Below are positions 34,303 to 43,280 of a stretch of DNA of 44,486 nucleotides, in pieces; position 1 is the stretch's first letter, and each line of letters starts with the position of its first letter. Source of the DNA: Calothrix sp. HK-06. GTDB taxonomy: Bacteria > Cyanobacteriota > Cyanobacteriia > Cyanobacteriales > Nostocaceae. Made by a program: the position numbers and the translations under genes. The stretch is from positions 1 through 44,486 of the forward strand of contig NZ_MRCD01000074.1 in the NCBI RefSeq assembly GCF_001904745.1, written 5' to 3'. The notes beneath the pieces were generated by a model, which worked only from the letters and a program-made list of their open reading frames with translations, was not told where the DNA came from and did no database searches.

Positions 34303-35352
34303 ATGTTGAATCGAAAATGGTATTTATTATTTGCTATTTTAGCGGTAATGCTTTCAATGACTGGTTGCAGCAGGCGCCTGCGAGGTGGTAATACTACTAC
34401 TATAAGTAGGCTAGATACAATTAAAAGTCGGGGTAAACTTGTTTGCGGTGTGAGTGGACAGTTACCTGGGTTTAGTTTTGTAAAGGCAAACGGGGAATAT
34501 GCAGGATTGGATGTAGATGTGTGTCGTGCTATTGCTGCTGCCATATTCGATGACCCGAAAAAAGTTGAATACCGTAATTTAAACGCGAAGGAACGTTTTA
34601 CTGCTGTACAAACGGGTGAGGTTGATATATTAAGTCGTAACACCTCCTGGACTTTTAGTCGAGATACTTCTACTGGTTTAGAGTTTGCACCTGTGGTGTT
34701 TTACGACGGTCAAGGTATCATGGTTAGGAAAAATAGTAATATTAAAAGTTTAGAAGACCTTAAAGGTAAATCTGTTTGTACGCAGACTGGTACTACTAAC
34801 GAGCAAAATTTAGCAGACCAAATGCGACAAAGAGGTATTAGTTATAAACCTATTGTTTTTGAAGATGTTAATACTGTTTTTACTACTTATGAGCAAGGTC
34901 GGTGTGAAGCTATCACTTCTGACCGTTCGCAGTTAGTTTCTCGACGCACTACTTTATCTAAACCAGATGAACATACAGTTTTAGATTTATTGATATCTAA
35001 AGAACCTTTGGCGCCTGCCGTTAAAAATGGTGATACTAAATGGTTCGATGTAGTAAAATGGACTATTAATAGTTTGATTAATGCCGAAGAATTGGGTGTT
35101 AATTCTCAAAATGTGAATCAGCTAGCAAATAGTAATAATGCAGAAATTAAGCGCTTGTTAGGTACAGAAGGTGATTTAGGTAAAGGCGCCGGACTTTCTA
35201 ATGACTTTGTAAAACGTATTATTATACATGTGGGTAATTATAGCGAAGTTTATGACCGCAATTTAGGTAAAAACTCGGAGTTAAAGTTAGAACGAGGTAA
35301 AAATAAGCTTTGGAACCAAGGTGGAATTTTATATGCTCCTCCTTTTCGGTAA
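34303..35352 (+). CDS. natF: Amino-acid ABC transporter, periplasmic binding lipoprotein
   Basis: Captures amino acids in the periplasm and delivers them to the membrane complex encoded just downstream. A 349-residue family 3 solute-binding protein (AapJ/BztA group). It has a lipoprotein signal with lipobox MTGC (C22), then SRGKLVCGVSGQLPGFSF, GLDVDVCRAIAAAIF and EYRNLNAKERFTAVQTGEVD, where the family ligand pocket lies, then LKGKSVCTQTGTTNE and YEQGRCEAITSDRSQL. Gene order and content match the Anabaena NatF–NatG–NatH–BgtA system for acidic and neutral polar amino acids; the symbol is by that analogy. ATG 34303 has AAGGAG upstream. A family-1 repeat separates it from natG. Confidence 0.85.
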   Translation: MLNRKWYLLFAILAVMLSMTGCSRRLRGGNTTTISRLDTIKSRGKLVCGVSGQLPGFSFVKANGEYAGLDVDVCRAIAAAIFDDPKKVEYRNLNAKERFTAVQTGEVDILSRNTSWTFSRDTSTGLEFAPVVFYDGQGIMVRKNSNIKSLEDLKGKSVCTQTGTTNEQNLADQMRQRGISYKPIVFEDVNTVFTTYEQGRCEAITSDRSQLVSRRTTLSKPDEHTVLDLLISKEPLAPAVKNGDTKWFDVVKWTINSLINAEELGVNSQNVNQLANSNNAEIKRLLGTEGDLGKGAGLSNDFVKRIIIHVGNYSEVYDRNLGKNSELKLERGKNKLWNQGGILYAPPFR

Positions 35353-35411
35353 GGTGCGTGACACCACGGTATTTTTTGCTTCGTTTTAAGATTGTTATAG
35401 TGTCACGCACC
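35353..35411. repeat. Family-1 inverted repeat, copy F (inside the transporter operon)
   Basis: Perfect 12-bp arms GGTGCGTGACAC (35353–35364) and GTGTCACGCACC (35400–35411), then CCTACG. It begins right after the natF stop and ends 18 bases before the natG start, so it should be a hairpin in the operon transcript. Such hairpins often keep the binding-protein message more abundant than the permease message; that role is inference. Confidence 0.85.
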
Positions 35412-35429
35412 CTACGTTTAAAATTTATT

Positions 35430-36347
35430 ATGACTCCTTTTTGGCGCAACCAACGTTTTCTAAGCATTGCCGCTCAATTAATTTCTGTTTTTACCGTTGC
35501 CATTGTCGTATTTATATTATGGGATAACCTGACGTATAATTTAGAACTATTGGGAATTGGTTTTGGGTTTGATTTTCTACAATCGCAAGCTTCTTTTGAT
35601 ATTGGTGAAACTCTTATCCCTTACAAACCTACTGACTCTTATTATCATGCGCTATTAGTTGGGTTACTCAATTCATTACGAGTTTCTATTATTGGAATCA
35701 TTTTAGCAACAATTGTAGGCGCCGTTGTTGGTATTGCACGGTTATCTACTAATTGGTTGGTACGTAATTTAGCTTTGATTTATGTAGAATTATTACGGAA
35801 CACACCATTACTTTTACAATTGTTCTTCTGGTATTTTGCCGTTTTTATCAGTTTACCAAAAATTGAAAATCAAATTTCTTTCTTTGGCTTAATCAATCTT
35901 AATAATAAAGGTACACAATTACCTTTTGGTCTTGAAGTTTCTTCAGAGCTATCTGCATTAATTCTCGGATTAACATTATATGCGGGTGCGTTTATTGCAG
36001 AAATTATTCGAGGAGGTATTCAGTCGGTTGCTAGAGGACAATGGGAAGCTGCACGTGCGCTGGGTTTGAAACCAGGGTTAATTATGCGGTTAGTAATTAT
36101 TCCTCAAGCTTTACGGGTAATTATTCCACCTTTAACTAGTCAATACCTAAATATAGCCAAAAACTCTAGTTTAGCTATTGCAATTGGTTATCCTGATATT
36201 TACTTCGTTGCTTCTACCACTTTTAATCAAACTGGTAAAGCAGTAGAAGTCATGTTGTTAATTATGGTAACTTATTTAACTATAAGTTTGACTATTTCCT
36301 TAACAATGAACACATTAAACCGTTCCTTTCAACTTAAGGAAAGATAA
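35430..36347 (+). CDS. natG: Amino-acid ABC transporter permease 1
   Basis: Inner-membrane permease of the HisM/AapQ family, 305 residues. Several hydrophobic segments follow the start (for example LISVFTVAIVVFILW and a SLRVSIIGIILATIVGAVVG span). The ATPase-docking EAA loop reads EAARALGLKPGLIMRLVII followed by PQALR. The open frame extends upstream to 35310, but that part crosses the family-1 hairpin and is not membrane-protein-like; ATG 35430 (MTPFWRNQRF) is preferred as a normal start. The stop is 4 bases before the natH start, so the two permeases are translationally close and should form a heterodimer. Confidence 0.88.
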   Translation: MTPFWRNQRFLSIAAQLISVFTVAIVVFILWDNLTYNLELLGIGFGFDFLQSQASFDIGETLIPYKPTDSYYHALLVGLLNSLRVSIIGIILATIVGAVVGIARLSTNWLVRNLALIYVELLRNTPLLLQLFFWYFAVFISLPKIENQISFFGLINLNNKGTQLPFGLEVSSELSALILGLTLYAGAFIAEIIRGGIQSVARGQWEAARALGLKPGLIMRLVIIPQALRVIIPPLTSQYLNIAKNSSLAIAIGYPDIYFVASTTFNQTGKAVEVMLLIMVTYLTISLTISLTMNTLNRSFQLKER

Positions 36348-36351
36348 GCAA

Positions 36352-37353
36352 GTGAATCAAAATGAAATTATAAAATGGTTGCGGAAAAATTTATTTGACA
36401 CCTGGTACAATAGTATTTTAACTATTGTTTGTGTATTCTTCCTTGTTTGGGGTGCCAAATCTATTTTTACCTGGATATTGTTTATCGCACAATGGAAAGT
36501 TATTGCTGTCAACCTACAGCTATTTCTAGTCGGTCGTTATCCAGTGCAAATGTATTGGCGAATCTGGGTATCAATATTTATTATTCTGGGTTTAACGATT
36601 GTAACTATAGGGAGTTTGGTTAAGAAAATACCGAATAGGTGGCTACCATTAGGATGGGCAATATCTTTTCCTGTTATTCTATGGTTAATTGGTGGTGGTT
36701 TGGGACTACAAGCAGCAGACAGTAATTTATGGAACGGTTTACTGTTAACTTTGATAATGGCTGTAACTAGTATAGTTATTTCGTTTCCTTTGGGTGTACT
36801 TTTGGCTTTAGGGCGCCAGAGTAAGTTGTTTGTGGTGAGAAATTTTTGTATTCTATATATTGAGATAGTGCGGGGATTACCATTAATTGGGATTTTATTT
36901 ATCGCTCAGGTAATGTTACCTTTGGTTTTACCCGATGATATTACTTTGGACAGAGTGTTGCGGGGTATTGCGGGTTTGACTTTGTTTAGTGCTGCTTATT
37001 TGGCAGAGAATGTTCGGGGTGGTCTTCAGTCTATACCTCGTGGACAGTTTGAAGCTGGTAAAGCTATTGGGTTAAATAGTGCTTATATTATGATACTAAT
37101 TATTTTACCTCAAGCTTTGCGGGCGGTTATTCCTGCATTGGTGGGTCAGTTTATTGGTTTGTTTAAAGATACTTCGCTGTTATCTATTGTTGGGTTGTTG
37201 GAGTTGACAGGGATTTCTCGCTCTATTTTAGCTCAACCGGAGTTTTTAAATCGTTATGCTGAGGTTTATTTGTTTGTTGGATTGCTTTATTGGGTATTTT
37301 GTTATTCGATGTCTTTAATTTCTCAACGTTTGGAGAGTGTTGCTCAGAGATAG
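36352..37353 (+). CDS. natH: Amino-acid ABC transporter permease 2
   Basis: Second permease of the complex, 333 residues, HisM/AapM family. The N-terminal part holds extra membrane helices, then the transport domain with LWNGLLLTLIMAVTSIVISF and the EAA loop EAGKAIGLNSAYIMILIIL followed by PQALR. It starts with GTG 36352, preceded by AAGGA, 4 bases behind natG. The extended N-terminus compared with HisM is usual for AapM/BztC-type proteins. It is followed after 58 bases by the ATPase gene; that gap carries a short ACCACGGAGACGCAGAG-type repeat common between bacterial genes. Confidence 0.88.
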   Translation: MNQNEIIKWLRKNLFDTWYNSILTIVCVFFLVWGAKSIFTWILFIAQWKVIAVNLQLFLVGRYPVQMYWRIWVSIFIILGLTIVTIGSLVKKIPNRWLPLGWAISFPVILWLIGGGLGLQAADSNLWNGLLLTLIMAVTSIVISFPLGVLLALGRQSKLFVVRNFCILYIEIVRGLPLIGILFIAQVMLPLVLPDDITLDRVLRGIAGLTLFSAAYLAENVRGGLQSIPRGQFEAGKAIGLNSAYIMILIILPQALRAVIPALVGQFIGLFKDTSLLSIVGLLELTGISRSILAQPEFLNRYAEVYLFVGLLYWVFCYSMSLISQRLESVAQR

Positions 37354-37411
37354 TATTTAAGAGTTTTTACCACGGAGACGCAGAGTACACAGAGGAAAAG
37401 AGGAAGAGAGT

Positions 37412-38152
37412 ATGAGTACGCAGGAAGTTGTTATTGTTGCTAAGAATGTTCAAAAGTGGTATGGCCAGTTTCAGGTTTTACGGGGTGTGAGTTTGACGGT
37501 GAACCGGGGAGAGGTTGTTGTGATTATGGGACCATCTGGTTCTGGAAAGTCTACGTTTATTCGCACTTTTAATGCTTTGGAGGAGTATCAGCAGGGACAT
37601 ATTGAAATTGATGGTATTGCTTTAACTGATGATTTGCGGAATATTGACGCTGTTCGTAGAGAAGTGGGGATGGTATTTCAACAGTTTAATTTGTTTCCAC
37701 ATCTAACTGTACTTGATAATATTACACTGGCGCCGATATGGGTAAGAAAATGGTCGAAAGCGAAAGCGAATGAAGTTGCTATGCAGTTGCTTGAGAGAGT
37801 TGGAATATTAGAACAAGCACAAAAATATCCAGGACAACTATCGGGTGGACAACAGCAACGAGTTGCTATCGCAAGAGCTTTAGCAATGCAACCCAAAGTC
37901 ATGCTATTCGACGAACCAACTTCTGCTCTTGACCCCGAAATGGTGCGCGAAGTTTTAGAGACAATGAAAAAATTAGCTGCGGATGGTATGACAATGGTCG
38001 TCGTTACCCACGAAGTTGGGTTTGCGCGTGAAGTCGCCGACCGAGTAATATTTATGGATAGCGGTGTAATAGTCGAAGAAGCAACCCCTACTAATTTTTT
38101 CCAAAACCCCACCCAAGACCGCACCCGCAAATTCTTATCACAAATACTGTAA
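37412..38152 (+). CDS. bgtA: Amino-acid ABC transporter ATPase
   Basis: Energises the NatFGH permease by ATP hydrolysis on the cytoplasmic side. 246 residues, the GlnQ/HisP length. Walker [10 protein letters not shown] at 40–48, Q-loop [12 protein letters not shown], signature LSGGQQQR at 143–150, Walker [13 protein letters not shown] around 163–172, and switch histidine in [10 protein letters not shown]. In Anabaena the equivalent BgtA ATPase is shared with a basic-amino-acid permease; sharing here cannot be judged from the window. ATG 37412 has a purine-rich GAGGAAGAG ribosome region. It converges on the DEAD-box helicase gene with 17 bases between the stops. Confidence 0.9.
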   Translation: MSTQEVVIVAKNVQKWYGQFQVLRGVSLTVNRGEVVVIMGPSGSGKSTFIRTFNALEEYQQGHIEIDGIALTDDLRNIDAVRREVGMVFQQFNLFPHLTVLDNITLAPIWVRKWSKAKANEVAMQLLERVGILEQAQKYPGQLSGGQQQRVAIARALAMQPKVMLFDEPTSALDPEMVREVLETMKKLAADGMTMVVVTHEVGFAREVADRVIFMDSGVIVEEATPTNFFQNPTQDRTRKFLSQIL

Positions 38153-38169
38153 ATTAAACTCTAAATAAT

Positions 38170-39459
38170 TTACTTAGGTCGCTCTCGTTTGATTTTACCT
38201 CGTGTTCCTGGTTTTTTTGTAGCTGATTTGGCGCCGACTCGGTTTGTACGTTGACTGAATTCTTTAGGTTGTATTTTGCGTTTATCTGGAGTTTTTTCAG
38301 GTTTAGTTTGTGGGTTAGAACTAAAACCAGTAATTGTTTCCCTTGGCAATTTAACTGCAATTAGTGTTTCAATATCTGCCAACAACTTAGATTCTTCGGG
38401 ACATACCAACGATACAGCTTCACCTGAAGCACCAGCACGACCAGTACGACCAATACGATGAACGTAATCGGATGGGACATTGGGTAAATCGAAGTTCACG
38501 ACATGGGGCAATTCATTTATATCAAGACCCCTTGCGGCAATATCTGTTGCTACTAGTACCTGTAAACTACCATTTTTGAACTTCGTTAAAGCAAAGGTAC
38601 GAGCTGACTGACTTTTATTGCCGTGAATTGCCAACGCTTGAATACGGTCTTGTCCTAACTGTTCAACCAAACGGTCGGCGCCATGCTTAGTGCGCGTAAA
38701 TACAAGTACTTGATACCATTTGTCTTGTTTAATCAAATGAGATAGTAATTGGCGCTTTTTATTACCATCAACTTGGTATACTTTTTGTGTCACCGTACCA
38801 GCGGTAACATTACGGCGTGCCACTTCAATCATTGTGGGATGATTAAGTAAACTTGCGGCAAGTCCTTTTATTTCGTCAGAGAATGTTGCAAAAAATAGTA
38901 AATTCTGTCGTTTTCTAGGTAAAAGCTTCAAAATACGACGTATATCGCGAATAAAGCCCATATCTAACATTCGGTCGGCTTCATCTAATATTAAAAACTC
39001 AATGTTTGATAGATTAATTGTACCCTGCTGCACATGGTCTAACAGGCGCCCAGGTGTAGCAACCACAATATCTACACCATTCCTTAAGCGTCGTTTTTGC
39101 TGATTAATGTTTACACCACCAAACATTGCCATCGACCTCAAATTTAGATATTTACCATACTGATAAACACTTTCTTGTACTTGTGCTGCAAGTTCGCGCG
39201 TTGGTGTCAAAATTAATGCTCGAATTGGTGGGTATCCTTCGCTTTGACTGTTTTTATTGCTACTTTCAGATAACCGCTGTAGTAAGGGTAGAGTAAAGCT
39301 CGCGGTTTTCCCCGTACCCGTTTGGGCACCTGCTAATAAATCATTCCCTAAAAGTACAGCAGGAATTGCCTGCATTTGAATCGGTGTAGGTTGCGTATAT
39401 CCTAGCTCAGTCACAGCACGGATAATTTCATTCGACAAACCAAGTGTTGAAAAAGACAT
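38170..39459 (-). CDS. crhC: DEAD-box RNA helicase, CrhC/RhlE-like
   Basis: An ATP-dependent RNA helicase of 429 residues. Motifs: Q motif (GYTQPTPIQ), [32 protein letters not shown], motif III, RGLDI and [10 protein letters not shown], then a basic C-terminal tail (about 380–429) rich in Lys/Arg/Pro. Motif III is unusual: FFATFSDE, so FAT replaces the usual SAT that links ATP hydrolysis to strand opening. From memory, the cold-induced CrhC helicase of Anabaena has the same FAT box and similar size, hence the tentative symbol. The open frame extends to 39564, but ATG 39459 (MSFSTLGLS) is the family start and leaves room for a 5' leader, as expected of cold-regulated messages. Confidence 0.8.
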   Translation of the reverse strand: MSFSTLGLSNEIIRAVTELGYTQPTPIQMQAIPAVLLGNDLLAGAQTGTGKTASFTLPLLQRLSESSNKNSQSEGYPPIRALILTPTRELAAQVQESVYQYGKYLNLRSMAMFGGVNINQQKRRLRNGVDIVVATPGRLLDHVQQGTINLSNIEFLILDEADRMLDMGFIRDIRRILKLLPRKRQNLLFFATFSDEIKGLAASLLNHPTMIEVARRNVTAGTVTQKVYQVDGNKKRQLLSHLIKQDKWYQVLVFTRTKHGADRLVEQLGQDRIQALAIHGNKSQSARTFALTKFKNGSLQVLVATDIAARGLDINELPHVVNFDLPNVPSDYVHRIGRTGRAGASGEAVSLVCPEESKLLADIETLIAVKLPRETITGFSSNPQTKPEKTPDKRKIQPKEFSQRTNRVGAKSATKKPGTRGKIKRERPK

Positions 39460-39600
39460 AATACTCACGTTGTATAACATCGACCCATGCGCCTTCGGTT
39501 GGCGCCAGTATGCCAAGACGTTATCGCGAGTGCCACAGCCACTAATTATAGCACATAACAACACAAATAAACCAAATTTCTATATTTGGTGCCTGTGGAA

Positions 39601-39625
39601 ATGTGAACTACGGTTCACATTTTTC
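39601..39625 (+). terminator. Hairpin with a UACG loop and T tract
   Basis: ATGTGAAC, TACG, GTTCACAT, then TTTTTCT. The perfect 8-bp stem is closed by C(UACG)G, an extra-stable UNCG-type tetraloop, and followed by a T tract on the plus strand. No plus-strand gene ends nearby, so its role is unclear. Confidence 0.55.
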
Positions 39626-39628
39626 TAC

Positions 39629-39749
39629 CTCACATCTTGCAGCATTCTCAATAAGCTTAAAGAAACCGGGCTTCTGTACGAAAAATCAACGTTTTATAGC
39701 AAAGTTTTTGTCAAGAAGCCCGGTTTCTAGGCCTGGTGCAAGATGTGAG
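39629..39749. mobile_element. Nested inverted-repeat (MITE-like) element
   Basis: Outer perfect 13-bp arms CTCACATCTTGCA (39629–39641) and TGCAAGATGTGAG (39737–39749) enclose inner perfect 15-bp arms AGAAACCGGGCTTCT (39661–39675) and AGAAGCCCGGTTTCT (39714–39728). The inner pair belongs to family 3. The element ends 10 bases from the stop of a gene-tail remnant. No clear target duplication was found. Confidence 0.65.
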
Positions 39750-39759
39750 CTACCTTAAC

Positions 39760-39895
39760 TTATTTTTCGCGCGTATAAGCTTTCACATAAGTTCCATCTT
39801 TACGGTAATAACCCTGGACATGTATCTTATTATTTGATGTTGTCGATGAATTGCTAACCCAAAAATTATTTTTCGTCAATAAATTAACATCGCAG
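39760..39895 (-). pseudogene. Remnant tail with YYRKDGTYV motif
   Basis: The minus strand reads NCDVNLLTKNNFWVSNS, then NNKIHVQGYYRKDGTYVKAY and TREK to a stop at 39760–39762. The V(N/Q)GYYRKDGTYVxxYxR block is a recurring C-terminal motif of small secreted proteins. There is no ATG start or N-terminal part; the dioxygenase gene's stop codon lies just upstream in another frame. A TTG could start a short version, but a leftover gene end is likelier. Confidence 0.4.
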
Positions 39896-40585
39896 TTAAT
39901 AAATATTGCCACAAGCTTCATTTGCTGGGACTGCAACAGTCATTTTTTCAGGATAAGGCAAATTCAAATTATTCATCAATTCAATAAAACTATCACGGTT
40001 ATGTCCTTTAAATCGTGTGTTAAATAGTTTTTCTTCACCAATAGTAGATACTGTAAACCCTTGATAATCATGACCAGGATAGACTAAGGTATTATTATCT
40101 AAAGTAAATAATCTTTGAGTAACCGAATCATATAAAGTACCTGCATTTCCACTTTGAAAGTCTGTTCTACCACAACCACGAATTAATAACGAATCTCCTG
40201 TTAACACTAAAAGTTGATTTATTAAATAAGCTACATGACTATCTGTGTGTCCTGGGGTTGCTATCGCTTTGATTTCTATCTCACCTAATTGTAAAATTTC
40301 CCCATCTTTAATTTTACGGTCAGCGCAATTATTTTTAGTATATTTTGGTAAAATTTTTAAACACCCTGTTGTTTCTTGCAACTTTTCGGCGCCTGTAACA
40401 TGGTCAGCATGAATATGTGTTTCTATACTATAGCATAAAGTTAACCCCAATTCTCGCAGCATCCGTAAATCGCGTTCGACTTGCTCTAAAACAGAGTCAA
40501 CTAATACTGCATTTTTTGTCTTTTCATCAGCTATCAAATAAGTGTATGTACTGCTTTGTTTATCAAAAAGTTGGCGAAATAACAT
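39896..40585 (-). CDS. Persulfide (sulfur) dioxygenase, ETHE1-type MBL-fold
   Basis: An iron-dependent metallo-beta-lactamase-fold enzyme of 229 residues that probably oxidises glutathione persulfide to sulfite, a step in sulfide detoxification. Evidence: FRQLFDKQSSTYTYLIAD (family start), metal motif THIHADHVTG, ATPGHTDSHVAY, LTGDSLLIRGCGRTDFQ and YPGHDYQG. GRTDFQ separates ETHE1-type enzymes from glyoxalase II. The open frame reaches 40627, but ATG 40585 (MLFRQLF) fits the family start better. No rhodanese domain is fused or adjacent. It lies downstream of the beta-CASP gene on the same strand, but 170 bases and a repeat separate them, so a shared transcript is uncertain. Confidence 0.85.
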   Translation of the reverse strand: MLFRQLFDKQSSTYTYLIADEKTKNAVLVDSVLEQVERDLRMLRELGLTLCYSIETHIHADHVTGAEKLQETTGCLKILPKYTKNNCADRKIKDGEILQLGEIEIKAIATPGHTDSHVAYLINQLLVLTGDSLLIRGCGRTDFQSGNAGTLYDSVTQRLFTLDNNTLVYPGHDYQGFTVSTIGEEKLFNTRFKGHNRDSFIELMNNLNLPYPEKMTVAVPANEACGNIY

Positions 40586-40691
40586 GTTTTGCTGTTTCCC
40601 ATAAATAACTAATTTTAGGTGAAACAAGATTATCTAGTTGTTCAAATTGACCTTTTCCTAAATGCTTGTTGCAACCAGATTTTTTAGTATA

Positions 40692-40752
40692 GGTGCGTGA
40701 AAGCAGTTTGATTTTACATTTTATTGATGTATTGTAAAAGCTTTCACGCACC
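40692..40752. repeat. Family-1 inverted repeat, copy G
   Basis: Perfect 13-bp arms GGTGCGTGAAAGC (40692–40704) and GCTTTCACGCACC (40740–40752), then CCTACG. It begins 6 bases after the stop codon of the beta-CASP gene (minus strand). Same AAAGC sub-family as copy B. Confidence 0.85.
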
Positions 40753-40757
40753 CTACG

Positions 40758-43226
40758 TTACGCATTTAATGTGAATTCGGGACAACTTCCTTCAGGGGCA
40801 ATTTGACGGTTGTGAAATATGCTTTCTGGCATTAAACATAAACTGCCATCAAAGTATTTACATCTTGCACAGCAATTTCCAGCAGTTATCATTGGTAGTT
40901 TTTTTGGTATTTGTTTCTTTGTTATTGGTAGTAACATTAAACTATCTCGATGCCATTTGGCTCGAATAATACCTACTTGTGATAAAGTTTGCCAACGAGG
41001 GTCTGTATCTACTACTTCTTGAGGAATACGAATCCAGGCGCCGTCATGTTCTGCTACAATTTCTAATTCAACCTCTTTCGGATGTTCTATTTCTACTTGC
41101 CGTTTTTGACTCAAAAAGTCTGGAAACACTCCATACTCTATAGTCTCTCCACAAGATGGAATATGCACAACATGATTCTTTTGTAAATCGGTTCGCGCTA
41201 AATCGTAAAGACTATCGGGCATCCCGTGTATTAAAATTAAATGACGCGGCGCCACTTTCGCAATAACTTGTCCTATACCAATCCTGTCGGTATGAGCAGA
41301 TAAATTAAATTTACGAATCTCTGCTTTTACTGTATAGTCCACTCCATCCATCGTCACAACTTCACCCGACTTCATACTTTGTAATAATCGTCCCGGTGAT
41401 TCTTCGTCGGTATACCCACTCATAAAAATAGCTGCATCATCTCTTTCTAACAAAGATTTGGCATAATAAACTGAGGCACCACCAGTCAGCATTCCAGAAG
41501 AGGCAATAATTACACTAGGTTGAACCATCGCAAATGGACGTTCCTTAGTATCAGTGACAAAAATCACCTTTTTCCCATCGCAAAAGGGTGGAATCCGACA
41601 ATTTGCTGCAAAATTACTAACTGCTTCGGGTAACAAGTCTAAATTATCATTGAATACATCAGTAATTTTTCTCACCAACCCATCCACAAAAATCGGAATA
41701 TTACTATTCGCGAATAAAGCGCTGGTTTTGAGTAGTAATATAATTTCTTGGGCACGTCCGAGAGCAAAAGCGGGAATCAACACATTGCCACCTTTGGCAA
41801 CTACATTCCAAACTGCCTGCACTAACTCAGTTTCTTGCTGTTTGCGACTGGGATGAATTGCGGCACCATAAGTTGCTTCTGTGATTAAAATATCAGCAGT
41901 GGGTAAATCAGCTAATTTTAGTCCCACCGTAGTTCGACTATTGGCAATATTATAGTCTCCTGTATATACTAAACTACGATTGCCATACTTTAAATAAATA
42001 CAAGCGGCGCCTACAATATGTCCAGCATTGATAAACTTGACCGTTAAACCTGGCAATGGTTCAAACTCTACACCAATAGGTTGAGTTTCTAGGTGTAAAA
42101 GCGTTTGATATAAATCTTGCTCTTCAAATAACGGTTCAAAATCTTCATTCTTCAAATTTACCTTCAAACAATCTTCCAACATTACCCGTGCTATAGACCG
42201 AGTACCTGGGGTACAAATCATCGGTGTCGCTTTAAACATACGATGTAACACAGGTAAGGCGCCGATATGGTCGGAGTGCGCGTGTGTGATTAATATAAGA
42301 TTAGGGTTTTTCAGCAACTCAAACGCTGGTAACGGATTATCCCCTTTCGGCCGAGTCCCCGCATCCAGCACTATTTCATACTTTCCTATTTCTACTTTAA
42401 AACAAGAGGCACCTATCGAACGCGCGGCGCCTAAAGGTGTAACTCTTAATACATCCTCTTCGTTTTCCTCTTCGTCTTCATCATCAAAATCATCATCATC
42501 TACGTCACTATCATTGCTCAATGCTGGTTGGTGATAAGACCCTAACTCATAAATGAGTAAAGAAGTAGACCCAACAGTACCCTGAACTCGATACCTTTTC
42601 TCTTGTACCGTACCTTCCCACTCTAAAACCCCAGTGTACACATTAAATTCAGAAATTTTTATTCCAGGTATTTTCTCTAATATCAGCGGTTCTAATTTTT
42701 CACGCCACTTTTGTTCTAATACTTTTGGCGTAGCAACTGTAGTAGCTGTAGTAACTGTAGCAGGAATTGTCACAGCTTCCACAACTTCCTCTGGTAACGG
42801 TACCGATACTGGTTGATTTTGGTAATCGGAATCAAATTTAGTTGCTGTGGTTACATATAACTTTCCAGAAATGAACTCAAAGTCTAATCGATAAATACTA
42901 CTGACGTGTAAAACTTGTGCAGTAGTAAAAGTAATTTTACAGCTATTGGATACCTTGACTAAAATAGTGCCACGTTTAGCGACTTGTGTGACTCTGCCAA
43001 TACAATAAGACTGTTGTGCTGACTCTATTTGAGAAACAATTGAAACACTCACTACAGTACCATTCGAGTCGGTAGCAGGAATGCATATCCAAATACCCGT
43101 ACCAGAGAACTCACAATTGCCCTTTATTTTAAGGACTTCACCAGTTATGGTTGTCAAACATTGGTTTTCAATGTTTCCTTCTAAACAGCAAAATATTTCT
43201 GTTAAGTTTTGTTGAGTATCTGCCAT
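40758..43226 (-). CDS. Beta-CASP metallo-beta-lactamase with extra N- and C-terminal regions
   Basis: An 822-residue protein built around a CPSF-type MBL/beta-CASP nuclease core. The N-terminal 1–230 is a beta-rich extension unlike the core, followed by an acidic linker (about 239–258, almost all Asp/Glu). The core has THAHSDHIG (metal site 315–320), NAGHIVGAA, YTGDYN, EATYG, PAFALGRAQEI, SSGMLTGG and SAHTD. After it come about 130 residues ending in a four-Cys motif, C786xxC789, C797, C815, perhaps a zinc or Fe-S site. Proteins with this core process or degrade RNA, so an RNA nuclease role is likely; the extensions may choose substrate or partner. This is not RNase J: the size and flanking parts differ. 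ATG 43226 has no clear ribosome site. A family-1 repeat follows the stop. Confidence 0.85.
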   Translation of the reverse strand: MADTQQNLTEIFCCLEGNIENQCLTTITGEVLKIKGNCEFSGTGIWICIPATDSNGTVVSVSIVSQIESAQQSYCIGRVTQVAKRGTILVKVSNSCKITFTTAQVLHVSSIYRLDFEFISGKLYVTTATKFDSDYQNQPVSVPLPEEVVEAVTIPATVTTATTVATPKVLEQKWREKLEPLILEKIPGIKISEFNVYTGVLEWEGTVQEKRYRVQGTVGSTSLLIYELGSYHQPALSNDSDVDDDDFDDEDEEENEEDVLRVTPLGAARSIGASCFKVEIGKYEIVLDAGTRPKGDNPLPAFELLKNPNLILITHAHSDHIGALPVLHRMFKATPMICTPGTRSIARVMLEDCLKVNLKNEDFEPLFEEQDLYQTLLHLETQPIGVEFEPLPGLTVKFINAGHIVGAACIYLKYGNRSLVYTGDYNIANSRTTVGLKLADLPTADILITEATYGAAIHPSRKQQETELVQAVWNVVAKGGNVLIPAFALGRAQEIILLLKTSALFANSNIPIFVDGLVRKITDVFNDNLDLLPEAVSNFAANCRIPPFCDGKKVIFVTDTKERPFAMVQPSVIIASSGMLTGGASVYYAKSLLERDDAAIFMSGYTDEESPGRLLQSMKSGEVVTMDGVDYTVKAEIRKFNLSAHTDRIGIGQVIAKVAPRHLILIHGMPDSLYDLARTDLQKNHVVHIPSCGETIEYGVFPDFLSQKRQVEIEHPKEVELEIVAEHDGAWIRIPQEVVDTDPRWQTLSQVGIIRAKWHRDSLMLLPITKKQIPKKLPMITAGNCCARCKYFDGSLCLMPESIFHNRQIAPEGSCPEFTLNA

Positions 43227-43280
43227 AAAAATTAGAAAAAGTAATATAATCTAACCACTAAAAACTTCTAACTTAGAAAA

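Larger units (their letters stand above)
39460..39759. other. Intergenic DNA with stacked hairpins
   Basis: About 300 bases upstream of the helicase gene and downstream of the dioxygenase. One GGCGCC lies at about 39501. The right part is filled by a short hairpin and a nested inverted-repeat element, listed separately. No gene was seen on either strand. Confidence 0.55.

Noticed and set aside
35310-35429. Upstream extension of the natG frame
   Set aside because: It crosses a family-1 hairpin and lacks membrane-protein character; ATG 35430 is the likely start.
37678-38130. 150-codon antisense frame within bgtA
   Set aside because: Shadow of a conserved ATPase gene; no start signal.
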